From Psilocybe azurescens (Eukaryota; Basidiomycota; Agaricomycetes; Agaricales; Agrocybaceae): 30,634 nt of DNA. Both the position numbers and the translations under genes were made by a program. This document shows positions 21,138 through 30,634 of this stretch, piece by piece (the stretch's first letter is position 1; every line of letters starts with the position of its first letter). The stretch covers positions 1 to 30,634 of the forward strand of contig JAJIRX010000248.1 in NCBI GenBank assembly GCA_023853785.1, given 5' to 3'. The notes under the pieces were generated by a model. It did not search any database. It saw nothing but the letters and a program-made list of their open reading frames with translations, and was not told where the DNA came from.

Positions 21138-23571
21138 ATGGACAGTACTCCTGAGAAGTCTTTCTCCAACGAGAAACATGTTGAAGAGGCAGTTATCCCA
21201 CCCGTCCCGTACGGTGGGGCGGAGAAGACTCTGTCTAGAAAACAACGCTTGAGTCCCTACTTCACCATTGCGGCAGCGGCGTTTGGGCTAATCAGCGATG
21301 GATGTGAGTGGAAGACGTTCGAGCCATCCACCACACTCTTTTCAATGATATTTTTTAGATCAGAACAATCTCATGACCATGGCCAATGTAACATCCTGTC
21401 TTGTTGACGCCTTGTAATATTCACACTGTATCAGGTAATTTTCAAGAAACTATACCCTAAGGACTATGGGTCGGACGTTTCGACGCGAGTCTCCAATTCC
21501 CTCCTCGTTGGTGTGTTTTTTTCTTTCTTCCTCAACATTTTAAATTGACTAAACATACGAAAGGTGCCATAATTGGTCAGATAGTGGTGGGCATCATTTG
21601 CGATAGAATTGGCAGAAAGGCTGCACTTGTAATTACGACGGCCCTAATTGTATTGGGTGCATCTCTTGCAACTGCCGCACATGGAGCAAACGGAAGTGTC
21701 GTCGGATTATTCTGGTTTCTAACTTTTGCTAGGTAAGTAATTTATTTTACGGCGGATATTTTCCTAATAGCGCAAAGAGGTATCACAGGCGTCGTAAGAT
21801 TTGGTCACAAAGACAGTTAACAATTTACAAATGTACTGTTAGGGTGTGGGGAGAATATCCAGCATCGTCTACTAGTGCTTCAGAAGCAGCTAACGAGAAA
21901 ATGATAAATAATAGAGGGCCTGGTTTGTTCATGCTTTCCTAGGGTCATGGCATTAACCCACTGACGCGTTGACAGTGTTCATCATGGTCACGAATTTCGT
22001 TTTAAGCGTAAGTCCAGAGATATGCATATTCCATCAGACATTGAACAATTTTTTGTACAGTTTGGAGGGCCACTCGCCGTTTCCGTATTTCTTATCGTTT
22101 TGTCGGCTGCTGGCGAAGAGCATCTGCAAACCGTATGGAGGGTCTGTTTCGGGATCGGCATAGCATTACCTTTAACGGTATTCTACTTCCGTATCCGAAT
22201 GTTAAGCTCGACGCTTTTTCAAAAGGGTGCTATCAAAAGTACAACACCTATGGCATGACCCTGTCCATTCAAGCTCACTCTCCTGAAATTTAGGACGCGT
22301 ACCATATTGGCTTGTGTTCAGGCGTTATTGGAAATCTCTTATTGGAACTTGTGGCGCATGGTACGATTATCTTTCATTAAAAGGAAGAGACATTTTTGAA
22401 CATGTTGCATTGATAGGTTCTTATACGATTTCATAACTTTCCCGAATGGTGTATTTTCTGGGACTATTATTTCAAACATTATCCATGACGGGGACATCAA
22501 GCGAACAGCAGAATGGCAACTTCTTCTCGGTACTATTGCTTTACCAGGTGTTTTTGTCGGTGCGCTTCTTTGCAATCCGCTTGGACGCCGAAACACAGTG
22601 AGTTTTACTAATTCCAATATTCAAAAGGTTTTTGAAATGGGTCGCAGATGATGTTGGGATTCAGTGGCTACTTGATTTTCGGTATTCATCTCAGTCCCCT
22701 TAATCATCACTAGCATTCCTATTGACCTAATTCAAATCAATACAGGTCTTATTATCGGACTTGCCTACGACAAAATTACGAAGATTATTCCACTTTTCGT
22801 CATATTGTAAATCGATTTTTCTCTCATCGACCTTTATATATTCTGACCTTTTCAAGCTACGGCCTCATGCAATCATTTGGAAATCTGGTACGCAGTTTCA
22901 TCAGTCAATTTTTATTTATACTTACCTAGTTTAAAGGGGCCCGGAGATATGCTTGGGCTTGTCAGTGCAGAGTAAGATAATACCCTGCTTGGAATCGCCG
23001 TGATGGGCTAATAACAGTTGCCAGATCTTACCCTACCCCAATCAGGTATAAGTCACAGTCTGCGAGAGATCCGGAAGCTCAATAAACTGTCCAGAGGAAC
23101 ATGCTACGGATTATCAGCAGCCGTTGGTAAGGCTGGTGCTGCCATTGGCACTCAGGCTTTCACCCCAATCCAATTACATCTTGGCAAAAAGTATGTGCTT
23201 CTATGTATACGCGTGTAATCAAAGTGGCTCACGAAAAATGCCAAAAAGATGGACCTTCATAATTGCAGGTATGTGCTTAATTATCTGATCTGAAAATAAC
23301 GGCTCAGTGCTCTCTATGCAGCTATATGTGGGACGAGTGGAATTCTTGTGACGTACTTTTTGTCCCAGACATGACTGGTGTCGATCTTGCTGATGAAGAC
23401 AGAAAATTTATGGAGTACTTGACAGAGAATGGATGGTCTGGTTTAGTTGGCGAAGATGACGACACCAATTCCAGCTTGAGCAACGAAAAATATGACTTGC
23501 ATATGTTTTACGCATCAGTTCCATTAACATTCGTCGAAACTGTAAATTCATGCAACGAGAAACAATTGTAG
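21138..23571 (+). CDS. MFS permease, phosphate / glycerophosphoinositol group (Git1-like)
   Basis: The start is ATG 21138 (MDSTPEKSFSNEKHVEEA). About 17 short introns interrupt the gene; exon 1 ends at 21303. Joined exons read NNLMTMAN, VIFKKLYP, AIIGQIVVGIICDRIGRKAA (the MFS loop 2-3 signature), ARGITG plus the conserved GVGGEYPASSTSASEAAN block, GPVFIMVTNFVLSFGGPLAV, LIGTCGAWFLYDFITFPNGV, TMMLGFSGYLIFG, NLGPGDMLGLVSAESYPTPI, RGTCYGLSAAVGKAGAAIGT, and a cytoplasmic tail with VPDMTGVDLADED. This is the phosphate:H+ symporter-like MFS family containing Pho84 and Git1, plasma-membrane proton symporters; this branch is closest to Git1-type glycerophosphodiester/glycerophosphoinositol permeases. 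Frame changes occur at the G4 run 21848-21851, inside the GVGGEYP motif, and at the T5 run 23357-23361, where one extra T restores TYFFVPDMTG. The substrate is not provable from sequence. Confidence 0.88.
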
Positions 23572-23705
23572 TCACTAGTGTCGCGACTTGCACTGTTCGC
23601 ACTGATGCCGACCCAATCATAAGCCGTGACTACATATTAGCGGATATATTTGGTACGTAAGCAGTGTATGTGTGAAAGTGAATTTGAGTTAGGTTGGCTG
23701 TGACC

Positions 23706-26382
23706 ATGTCTGTTGTCCTTTTTCGAACACATCCTCATTCTTCTCTGGCTATCTCGAGCAGACACTGGCTTTCACACAAATGCCTGCATGTTTCCTCTCC
23801 TTCGACTTCTTCTGCCCCCTCTGCCACGAATTCAAACAACAAGCCCAGCGTCATTAAGGCTTTAGGATTGACCGCGGCCCAGACACGCAAAGCATCTAAA
23901 AGAATCAAGCGACCGGAGTACAAACCTACAGAAAATCTTGTCAAAAAACATCTTTTGGGACTTCGTGACAATCCTCTGACTCCCAAAGATGTAGAGGCCT
24001 TGAAGCCGGAAAAAATAGCTGATCCAAAATCTCTGGACTATGAAATAGAATATAAGAAAGTCCTGGACTCCTTGATGAAGGCTTTTACTTGGCCGCAATT
24101 GCGACAGTACCTGGAGTCCACCAATTCTTCCCCGCCGTCCAAAGGATACAAACTGGCTACTGCGGAATACATTGTGGAAGAAAAATGGGGCTGGACGCCT
24201 CTTAAGCAGGTGTTGCAAGACAAGGTCGATTGGACCGAAATCTCAGAACAACGTGAGGCTCTATGCATTGCATATGTTTTCTTCCCTTTCTCATTGTTGG
24301 TAACATAGATTTTTCTTTGGACCCTGGGTATTCATTTCTTTTGGTGGGAAAAGGTCAGTCTGTTCCTCTTGTTAGCCTTGTGGTATCATGTCAATGTACT
24401 CGTAGATGGCACCGAACTACTCAAATTATCCAAGCGTTATAATGTCCAAATGTCCTTCATAAATCCCAGATCGCTCAAAGTTACAGGCTTGAAAGGTGCT
24501 TTGAAACAAATTGAAGGATACTTGGAGAGTTTCAAAAGAGTGACTATAATTAAATCATCCGCCCGACTTCCTCTAACGGCGTGTTTGCAAGGACGTTGAA
24601 ACAGAGGATTTCTCTCTACCTGCTGAAGGGAATGTCACGATTCCTGCTGACCGCATTTCCCGTCTGTCGGGCGCTCATGTGAAGGCAAATTACGGTTCAA
24701 AGGTTTCCTCAATTCAGATGGACTATAACCCATAAATTTATCTTTTGCTTCCCCCAGATATCCATATCCTTCCTTAGATCTCAACCCCGAGCGGGGGACA
24801 TTGCAAGGCGTTTAATTCTTCAAGTGATTACCAGTGAAGTTAGTTCAGTGATCTAGACAGTCATCATACACAGCTCAATGGCAGGTTCAGAATCCATCAA
24901 CGCGGGCGATCTATAAACTAGAAAACCCGGAAAATTCAAGCGCTAAAACCCTAGTTCATATTCCCTTTATCCCTTTTTACCCCCACAACCTCTTCCTTGG
25001 CCAAAATCATCGCCTTCTATCTTTCGCTATCGCCGTGTTGGAGAATGGTTGAAAACTTCCCAGCCTGTTAAGCCTGAAACATTTTTTAAGGAACCAGCGG
25101 ACAATCATGGAATGGCGTTGTTGGCAAATGGGTACGAGCCATATATTATTATAGGCACCTTTCTCACTAATGGTAACAGATCAGAAGTTGACATTAAATC
25201 TCATTTACTAAGTCAAATTGGAAGCATCGAGAATGGTTCTCCCCTCCAGTTTTCACCGTTTCGTGAGTAGATCACCTATTACCGTTATAGTGGTGGCATT
25301 GAATGGCGCTCATTCTCTGCAGTTTCGGACACTTACTTTTCTTGTCACCACCAAATCAACGCGCAACGCTCATCCCACCTCTTACAGGCCGAGTCGACGC
25401 AAATGCAGTTCTCCGCTGGATAAGCCATTCACAAGATCAAGTAATCTTCCAGCCAAGGTATTTCTGACATACAATTTTCCCAGGTTGTATTCGTCACTAA
25501 ATTGGAAACTTTACAAAGTGTGCCCTCGCAGGTGTTATCACTACCAACCCATGAAGATCAGAATATCCGAAGACTCGTATATCGCACTATAAAATCTGTG
25601 CAGACTGACGATTCGGTCCACGATTCAAGTTCTCCTGGCCTTATATCGACACTGACTCTCGAACTACCCGCCCTTGACTCGGGACATGAGACCGATGACA
25701 CTCCAGACTCTCCTGTCGATTTGAAACGGGCTTCGTTTGTGAAAGGTATAGAAACGAGCATTGATCTTTTCGTTCCGGATGGGTGAGTATGCTCTTTACA
25801 TTGGTGAGAACGTGAACGACTAAGCGTTACCTCATAGATCAGCCGACGTTAAAATTACTGCTTCAAGTATTCAATCTCTTCCGATTTCTTCGTGGTCAGA
25901 AGAGCTGAAAAATGTAGCATTCTCGTCACAATCAGAGTACGTTACTTGCTTCATGCCATGATAATACCCTGCTAAACGCCTTTTAGGGAATCAGAATCAG
26001 AAACGGATACCAGCTTCCCACTCATGGTTACACATGACGGTGTTAAATTTTATTTTTGCAATGATACTTATGTCCATCGCTCCCTCAAGAAAGTGACGTT
26101 GGAAGGCATAAAAAATGGACGAACTATTATCCTTGAGACTTCCATTGATCATGAAACTGGCAAAAGTACAACAATCTGCAAAGTAAGACGTACTGCAAAT
26201 ATTTGATTCTCCATTTCTTTGCTGAGATTTTTGTACAGGCGGTTTGCGAGGATCACCACTCGTATTCTGAATGGAACGACTTTCTTCGAATATGCGGTCT
26301 ATTGACTGTCCCCGGTCCGAAAGTAGTGGCACCACAACATTTACTCAATGCATATTCACCATTCCGACCTTTCGATAAATGA
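23706..26382 (+). CDS. SLS1: SLS1-like mitochondrial inner-membrane gene-expression regulator
   Basis: ATG 23706 begins MSVVLFRTHPHSSLAIS, an arginine/serine-rich mitochondrial presequence. Early exons: 23706-24252, 24309-24353, 24406-24702, 24758-24838 and 24885-25131, all with consistent phases before the frame breaks. The N-terminal region has FTWPQLRQYLES and TAEYIVEEKWGWTPLKQVL; then FSLDPGYSFLLVGKDGTELL and FINPRSLKVTGLKGALKQIE, a KH-like unit; later ISRLSGAHVKANYGSK; and the C-terminus WNDFLRICGLLTVPGPK ends in FRPFDK. This order matches the SLS family (mitochondrial inner-membrane regulator), which in yeast links mitochondrial transcription to translation at the membrane. The reading breaks near 24575-24600 and at the T3 run 25022-25024, where one extra T gives FRYRRVGEWLKTSQ. 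It starts 134 bp after the permease, same strand, and is convergent with SPB1. Confidence 0.8.
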
Positions 26383-26447
26383 AAATAATCTTCACTCATA
26401 TTAACGTGGTAATCTAATCATATGCCCTACATATGTAATACTCATAA

Positions 26448-29400
26448 TTATGATCGCTTCTTACGAGTTGCCTTGTCTTTGCGCTTTTGGCTCGCACCTG
26501 AGGTTGTGTCAGTAAGTAACAAAACATAAGTCTAAGCTAATGGAAGAAACATACCTCTTTCTTCATTCGGGAATCCACCATGGTATATCGTCCCTTGACA
26601 CCCTTTGGTCTGCCCTTCAAACCCTTATGCGCTCCTTTAGCCACAACGACCTTAATTTCTTTCTTAGCCTTCTTGGCTGCCGAGACGCCTTTTCGCATCA
26701 GCTTGTCAATTTGTTGGGCCTTCTCCTTTTCTGACATGTCAGCGGTAGCATTGACACCTTCAGCCTTCTTCATGGCTTTATCGAGTCGTTGGGCAGCCTT
26801 GAACTTCTTACGAGCTTTGGCTTCTGCCACCTTCTTGATAGGCCTTGCGTCCAATGCTCGCTGCTTGGCTCGGAGGGCACTCATGGCTTCCTTCGTCACT
26901 GGGATATTGAGCTTGTAGTTTTTGGCCTCGTCGTCGAGGAACCACGATGGAAGACCCTCTTTGAGTTGAGAGAGTATCGATTGAAACCGTCGTTAATGAG
27001 CTGGGTTTTTGTTTTCGCGGTTGACTAGTTGTTGTGCGAGCATGACAGCTTCTGGCGTCATTAAACCGTATTCTATGCGGACGAACATTAGAAATGTAGC
27101 AAGGAGAAAACCTTTGAGGAATGAGCATTCACTTTGTAAACTGGCTTTGACTTTCAGATCTTGGTCTTCACCCTCATCGTCCCAGAGATCTATGTTATCT
27201 TCTTTGTCTTGTGGAACAACCTCCGAAGTCGTCGTCGTCGTCACTAGAAGGAGCTTGTTCCTAAAAAAACCTAATATACTGATGTTCGCAAAGTGAAGAT
27301 AAAGAAAATTTACCTCGTCATTCTCCGACGATTCATCTTTGGACTCTTCATCGGCGTCAAGTTCAGAATCTTCAGAATTACTGAGGTTATTAAGGTTATC
27401 AAGCCCATCAACTCCGGCAAAAACATCCTGCGAGAACCATAGACGGGCGGCAGCACCAGTAGCTGCCTTCGCTTGTGGAAACTCGAGCTGAGAGACAAGG
27501 CGCTGGCGTTTGCTTTCTTTAGGAGCAATATCAGCATCTGAACGTCCGCGCTTGGTTCTATTGGTGACCTTAAGGAACCTCCCTCTGCATCGGATTCGTC
27601 GGAGGAGTCACCTGAATCACTGCCGCCATCATCGAGTTTAGCAGCTTGGATCTTGTCCCAGCCACCTTCCTCTTCCTGGTCCGAGTTTTCAGCGTCGCTG
27701 ACTTGTTCTTGGATACCGTTCCACTCTTCCCGTTCAGCGTTCTTTCTCCTTGCCTCCTTGACTTTGAATTTTGCATCGCGCTCTCGGAGTCGTCCTTGAT
27801 ATGCGTCGTAAAGACCGTCAAGTTCGGCCTCCAATCCCAACACCTTCTTTTCTCTCTCCTCTTCCGAATCAAGAACTTCGCCATCTTCGTCGTTGTCGTT
27901 CTCTTCGTCACTGGTGTCCATGATAGCATCGCCGTGACCGTCCATGGCAAATGTTGTCAATTCGCGATCTCGTGACAAATCTTCTGTGCGCCCCAGGTCG
28001 AACATATCGTCTTGACCAATACCCAACGTAGCATCCTGCTGTTCGAGACCAATGTCCAGAGGTGCTGTCATTTGCAGTTGCATACGTTGAATTGTTCTGG
28101 TTTTGATCTCATTGGCACGCCGTCTCTCCTCTTGGCACGAGCAGCAGCTTCAGAGTTCAGTCTTTCAAGCTAATTTATTGTCAGTACAGGGTATGAATTA
28201 AGATCTCGTAAGAGCTGACCTCTTCCGAAATTTGTTGCTCTTCATCAACGACTTCACGACTTCGACTTGCTCAGTCACGTCTTCTGTATCCTTTGCCTTG
28301 TTGTCTACACCAAGCTATGTGACACAGAATGAGAATGTGGCATTGAAAATCGTTAAAAATAATAAATCTAACCTCTTCTCGAAGAGCCAGCCGCCATTTT
28401 AACAAAGCTTTGAAATCTCCTTTACCCAGTACCTTCAAATCATCGCAGTTAGCTTTGATATCACCTGTTGTGATGTCAAGTGCGAACCACCTGGTAAATG
28501 TAACCAACAGTCAGAAGAAACGACAGTGAAAGATAGTTGAAAACATACACTTTCTCCTCATCGGTGAGGAAAGTGATTCTATTTGTGCTGCCGAGTGCGG
28601 CGATAGGGTCAGCCCCAGAACGAATGTTGAAGCAGGGATAGCTTTGAAAAGGGTATAATCGCCATCAGCATAACCGTCACGGTGACGCCTCTTTTTCGGG
28701 GTGGAAGACATTCGATTCAGCATTGCCGGCTGAAATTTCACCAGAGATCAGTGAAGATGAAAGATCTTTGAAGACATGCTTAGGGTCTAGGAATTTTGGA
28801 TCGATATGTTTTGGTGCAAGGAAATCACGACAGACGACGAAGATTTCAGCTGATACATTTCTAAGAGTATGGTTGGTATCTTCGTATAGATGAGCAGCAT
28901 TTGAATAGAGAACTCACCTTGAGGAGGGAGGTTTTGTCGCTTCCACTTTTCCAAACAGTTGATTGAAAACCCAAATGAGATTGTTGTAATCCACACTTCG
29001 GAAGACTTTGGTAACGAAGGTTCCACCTTTCGCCAAAAATTCGACGGCAAGTTTCAAGCTCATTAGCACGAGCTCTGATTGAGTGTAAGCATCCTGGATC
29101 CAGGCCGTTCCGACGTTTGGTGCACCATCGTGCAGGACAACATCTGCTTTCCAGTCTTTTAGTTCGCCTCGGATAAGGTTTCGACATTGGGGTGTCGTGA
29201 TATCGGAGGTGAATGTCACGACACGAGGGATAGGTCTAATTGGTACCAAATCGACACCTGAGCAAGAGATGAATATATATAATAAGAGGAAGAAGAAAGA
29301 AGCACGAACCGACAATAATACTGTTTGCAGGCATGTATTTGCTTGCAACTTGCAGCCAACCACCAGGAGCAGCACACAAATCTATAGTACATCTTGCTCC

Positions 29401-29580
29401 CTCAAGGATGGCATATTTCTTGTTCAGTTGGATAAGTTTGAAAGCTGAACGGGCTCGGTACCCTTGCTCTCTAGAAAGCCGGGTCAGAAAGTAGAACTGT
29501 AGAAAGCAAACAGAGACATACTTTGCGAGCTTGTAGTACTTGTCGAGACGACCTTTTCCTGTCTTCTTTTCATGACCCAT
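26448..29580 (-). CDS. SPB1: SPB1 pre-rRNA 2'-O-ribose methyltransferase (FtsJ family)
   Basis: First exons on the minus strand: 29580-29522, 29470-29310, 29257-28918, 28860-28549 and 28490-28373; further exons run down to the stop at 26448-26450 (end reads [10 protein letters not shown]). The N-terminus [20 protein letters not shown] leads into the FtsJ domain: [16 protein letters not shown], the SAM motif [39 protein letters not shown] and [10 protein letters not shown], which together supply the K-D-K-E catalytic set. The middle and tail carry [35 protein letters not shown], long acidic runs and the basic [20 protein letters not shown]. Spb1 methylates the 25S rRNA precursor in the nucleolus during 60S assembly. 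Frame changes are seen at 28692-28696, near 28615-28622, near 28250 and at 28128-28129, where one extra G restores [14 protein letters not shown]; also close to the 3' end. Convergent with SLS1, 65 bp apart. Confidence 0.93.
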
Positions 29581-29818
29581 GATTGATAGACGATGGAAAG
29601 ACCTCTGAGTCTAAACTTTTTCCAATTCAATAATTATATTGAGATTTTCGATTGATTCTCAATATTCTGTCTCACGTGAACGGGAACGACTAATTACGTA
29701 AGTTCTAATTCCTTGACACTTGTGCCATTTCATTATTTCCCTGAACATTTGACATCTACTTATTGAAACGAATGACGGTAAAGTTCCATATTCAGCTTGG
29801 AAGACTATTAGCTTAAAG

Positions 29819-30384
29819 ATGACAGGCCTTGTGGAAAACAGGAGCGGCTTTTGGTTAGTCTCTAGTCATTATCAGCTTTCAATGACGTGCGCTGCAAACT
29901 CAGATTACTTCCTCTATAGTTGCGACAGGCATGCTGACCGGCGCCTTTGGAAGTGAGTACTGAAAGATAGTGATGGGACCGTTTCCTCTAACGGAAACAA
30001 GGCCATGGTCTTCGAAATAGGGAGGGAACAACACCAGCCAATATCCATGCGTGGGAAACGGCGTCGAGCTACGCTGTAGGTTGTTCATTTTCGATGGTAC
30101 AAAGAACAAAGTGACATGGGAACAGATCTACAATGGCCTTGGACTGATGGCACTATCTCTACACCCGAGGTTTGCAAGTCACCGATTTGCAGGACCCGCT
30201 ATTGCGTGCGGGGGATTGTATTTTCGGGAGCATATGGGCCCTGGTGCTAGGACGGAAAAGTAAGCGCTATTTTGACGGAATGAAGAGTGGACTTAACGAG
30301 GATGGTAGACTTAAATTGATGGGGCCGATAACGCCACTTGGAGGGATGGTAATGATAGCTGGATACATATCGTTGTTGTTGTAG
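29819..30384 (+). CDS. DUF423 / TMEM256-like small membrane protein
   Basis: ATG 29819 gives MTGLVENRSGFW. Exons: 29819-29853, 29904-29952, 30002-30075, 30126-30259 and 30309-30384. The joined protein reads SSIVATGMLTGAFGSHGLRN, HAWETASSYA, IYNGLGLMALSLHPRFASHR, FAGPAIACGGL, GSIWALVLGRK and LMGPITPLGGMVMIAGYISL. This is the four-helix DUF423 (YgdD/TMEM256) family: the GAFGxHGL motif, the W-TA--Y motif and the final GP-TPLGG-----GW-like block are all present. The function of the family is unknown. Frame changes are needed at exon 1 end (G2, 29853-29854), at the T4 run 30221-30224 and at the A4 run 30256-30259. It is divergent from SPB1, with 238 bp between the start codons. Confidence 0.85.
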
Positions 30385-30406
30385 TACTACTAGTAGTTAA
30401 ATGAAG

Positions 30407-30432
30407 TGACGCGTTCACGTGACTGACGCGTT
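30407..30432 (+). promoter_or_regulatory. Two TGACGCGTT direct repeats flanking CACGTG
   Basis: TGACGCGTT occurs at 30407-30415 and 30424-30432, 17 bp apart, with CACGTG at 30416-30421 between them. ACGCGT is the MluI cell-cycle box bound by MBF (Mbp1/Swi6) in yeasts, and CACGTG is an E-box. The cluster lies 80-105 bp upstream of the ATG at 30511 and probably serves that gene. Its role in cell-cycle control is inference. Confidence 0.5.
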
Positions 30433-30510
30433 TCGTGCAAACTCCGCTTGACATGAGGCCATCAACAGTGTGAGTATGTAAAGGCCAGCGCTGCTCCCTG
30501 GCCGCCCGCC

Positions 30511-30634
30511 ATGTCTGCTCTCGCCTTCTTTGCCTCTGCAGCCGCCTCCTTCCAGCCAGCTCCCTATACTCCCTCGCACATGCTTCCTCATCTCGCCCAC
30601 CCACAAGGACCCAGAGTCGCTCCCACGACTCCTT
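30511..30634 (+). CDS. 5' end of an unidentified gene running off the window
   Basis: ATG 30511 opens MSALAFFASAAASFQPAPYT and continues PSHMLPHLAHPQGPRVAPTT without a stop to the window edge. The alanine/proline-rich start has no recognisable domain. Support comes from the open GC-rich frame and the promoter-like cluster just upstream. The opposite strand is also open here, so the strand is not certain. Confidence 0.4.
   Translation, partial: MSALAFFASAAASFQPAPYTPSHMLPHLAHPQGPRVAPTTP

Noticed and set aside
26537..28083. Acidic and basic low-complexity ORFs taken as separate genes
   Set aside because: They are the middle and C-terminal parts of SPB1, separated by introns and frame changes.
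1402..30259. Genome-wide programmed ribosomal frameshifting as the cause of the frame breaks
   Set aside because: The breaks lack a shared slippery heptamer and occur in different bases and run lengths, including GG and AA. Length errors in homopolymers explain them more simply.
1..30634. CRISPR array, bacterial operon or prophage
   Set aside because: No regularly spaced repeats, ribosome-binding sites or phage genes; all confident genes are intron-containing fungal genes.

Overview
The window looks like chromosomal DNA of a filamentous basidiomycete, probably an Agaricomycete. Genes are dense and both-stranded, and are cut by many 45-65 nt GT-AG introns. They include a HapX iron regulator, an XRCC2-like recombinase, an SLS1-type mitochondrial protein and many-exon membrane transporters. 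About 10 kb in the middle is AT-rich, gene-poor and almost free of CG dinucleotides, as expected of old methylated transposons. No virus, CRISPR array or bacterial feature was seen.

Layout. 1-459 (+): 3' end of an XRCC2-like gene. 658-2204 (-): SLC35F/Thi74-type drug/metabolite transporter. 2598-about 5211 (+): mitochondrial PPR protein. 5240-6979 (-): HapX-type bZIP iron regulator, with a perfect fungal iron-GATA site (ATCTGATAA) 120 bp upstream of its putative start. 7307-9910 (-): eIF3b. 10166: a short (+) ORF just before the CG-poor tract. 10230-20165: three CG-depleted blocks (about 10230-13570, 14665-17920, 18408-20165) separated by two CG-retaining stretches; they hold a spliced ORF of an unassigned family, a broken ORF, a 254-bp inverted-repeat element (MITE-like) and a minisatellite. 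19934-20656 (-): an unassigned low-complexity gene. 21138-23571 (+): MFS permease of the phosphate/glycerophosphoinositol group, with a 12-bp CACGTG palindrome upstream. 23706-26382 (+): SLS1-like mitochondrial protein. 26448-29580 (-): SPB1 rRNA methyltransferase. 29819-30384 (+): DUF423/TMEM256 membrane protein. 30511-edge (+): start of an unknown gene, with two TGACGCGTT repeats flanking CACGTG upstream.

The most striking signal is that nearly every gene, including ones expected to be essential (eIF3b, SPB1), is broken by small frame changes. Almost all sit inside or next to a homopolymer, and most are explained by one missing base. At ten sites, adding one base to the run restores a strongly conserved family motif. 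This points to homopolymer undercalls in the assembly rather than biology, so these genes are annotated as functional genes with suspected sequence errors. Exon boundaries come from splice motifs and family conservation read by eye; no alignment or search was run.
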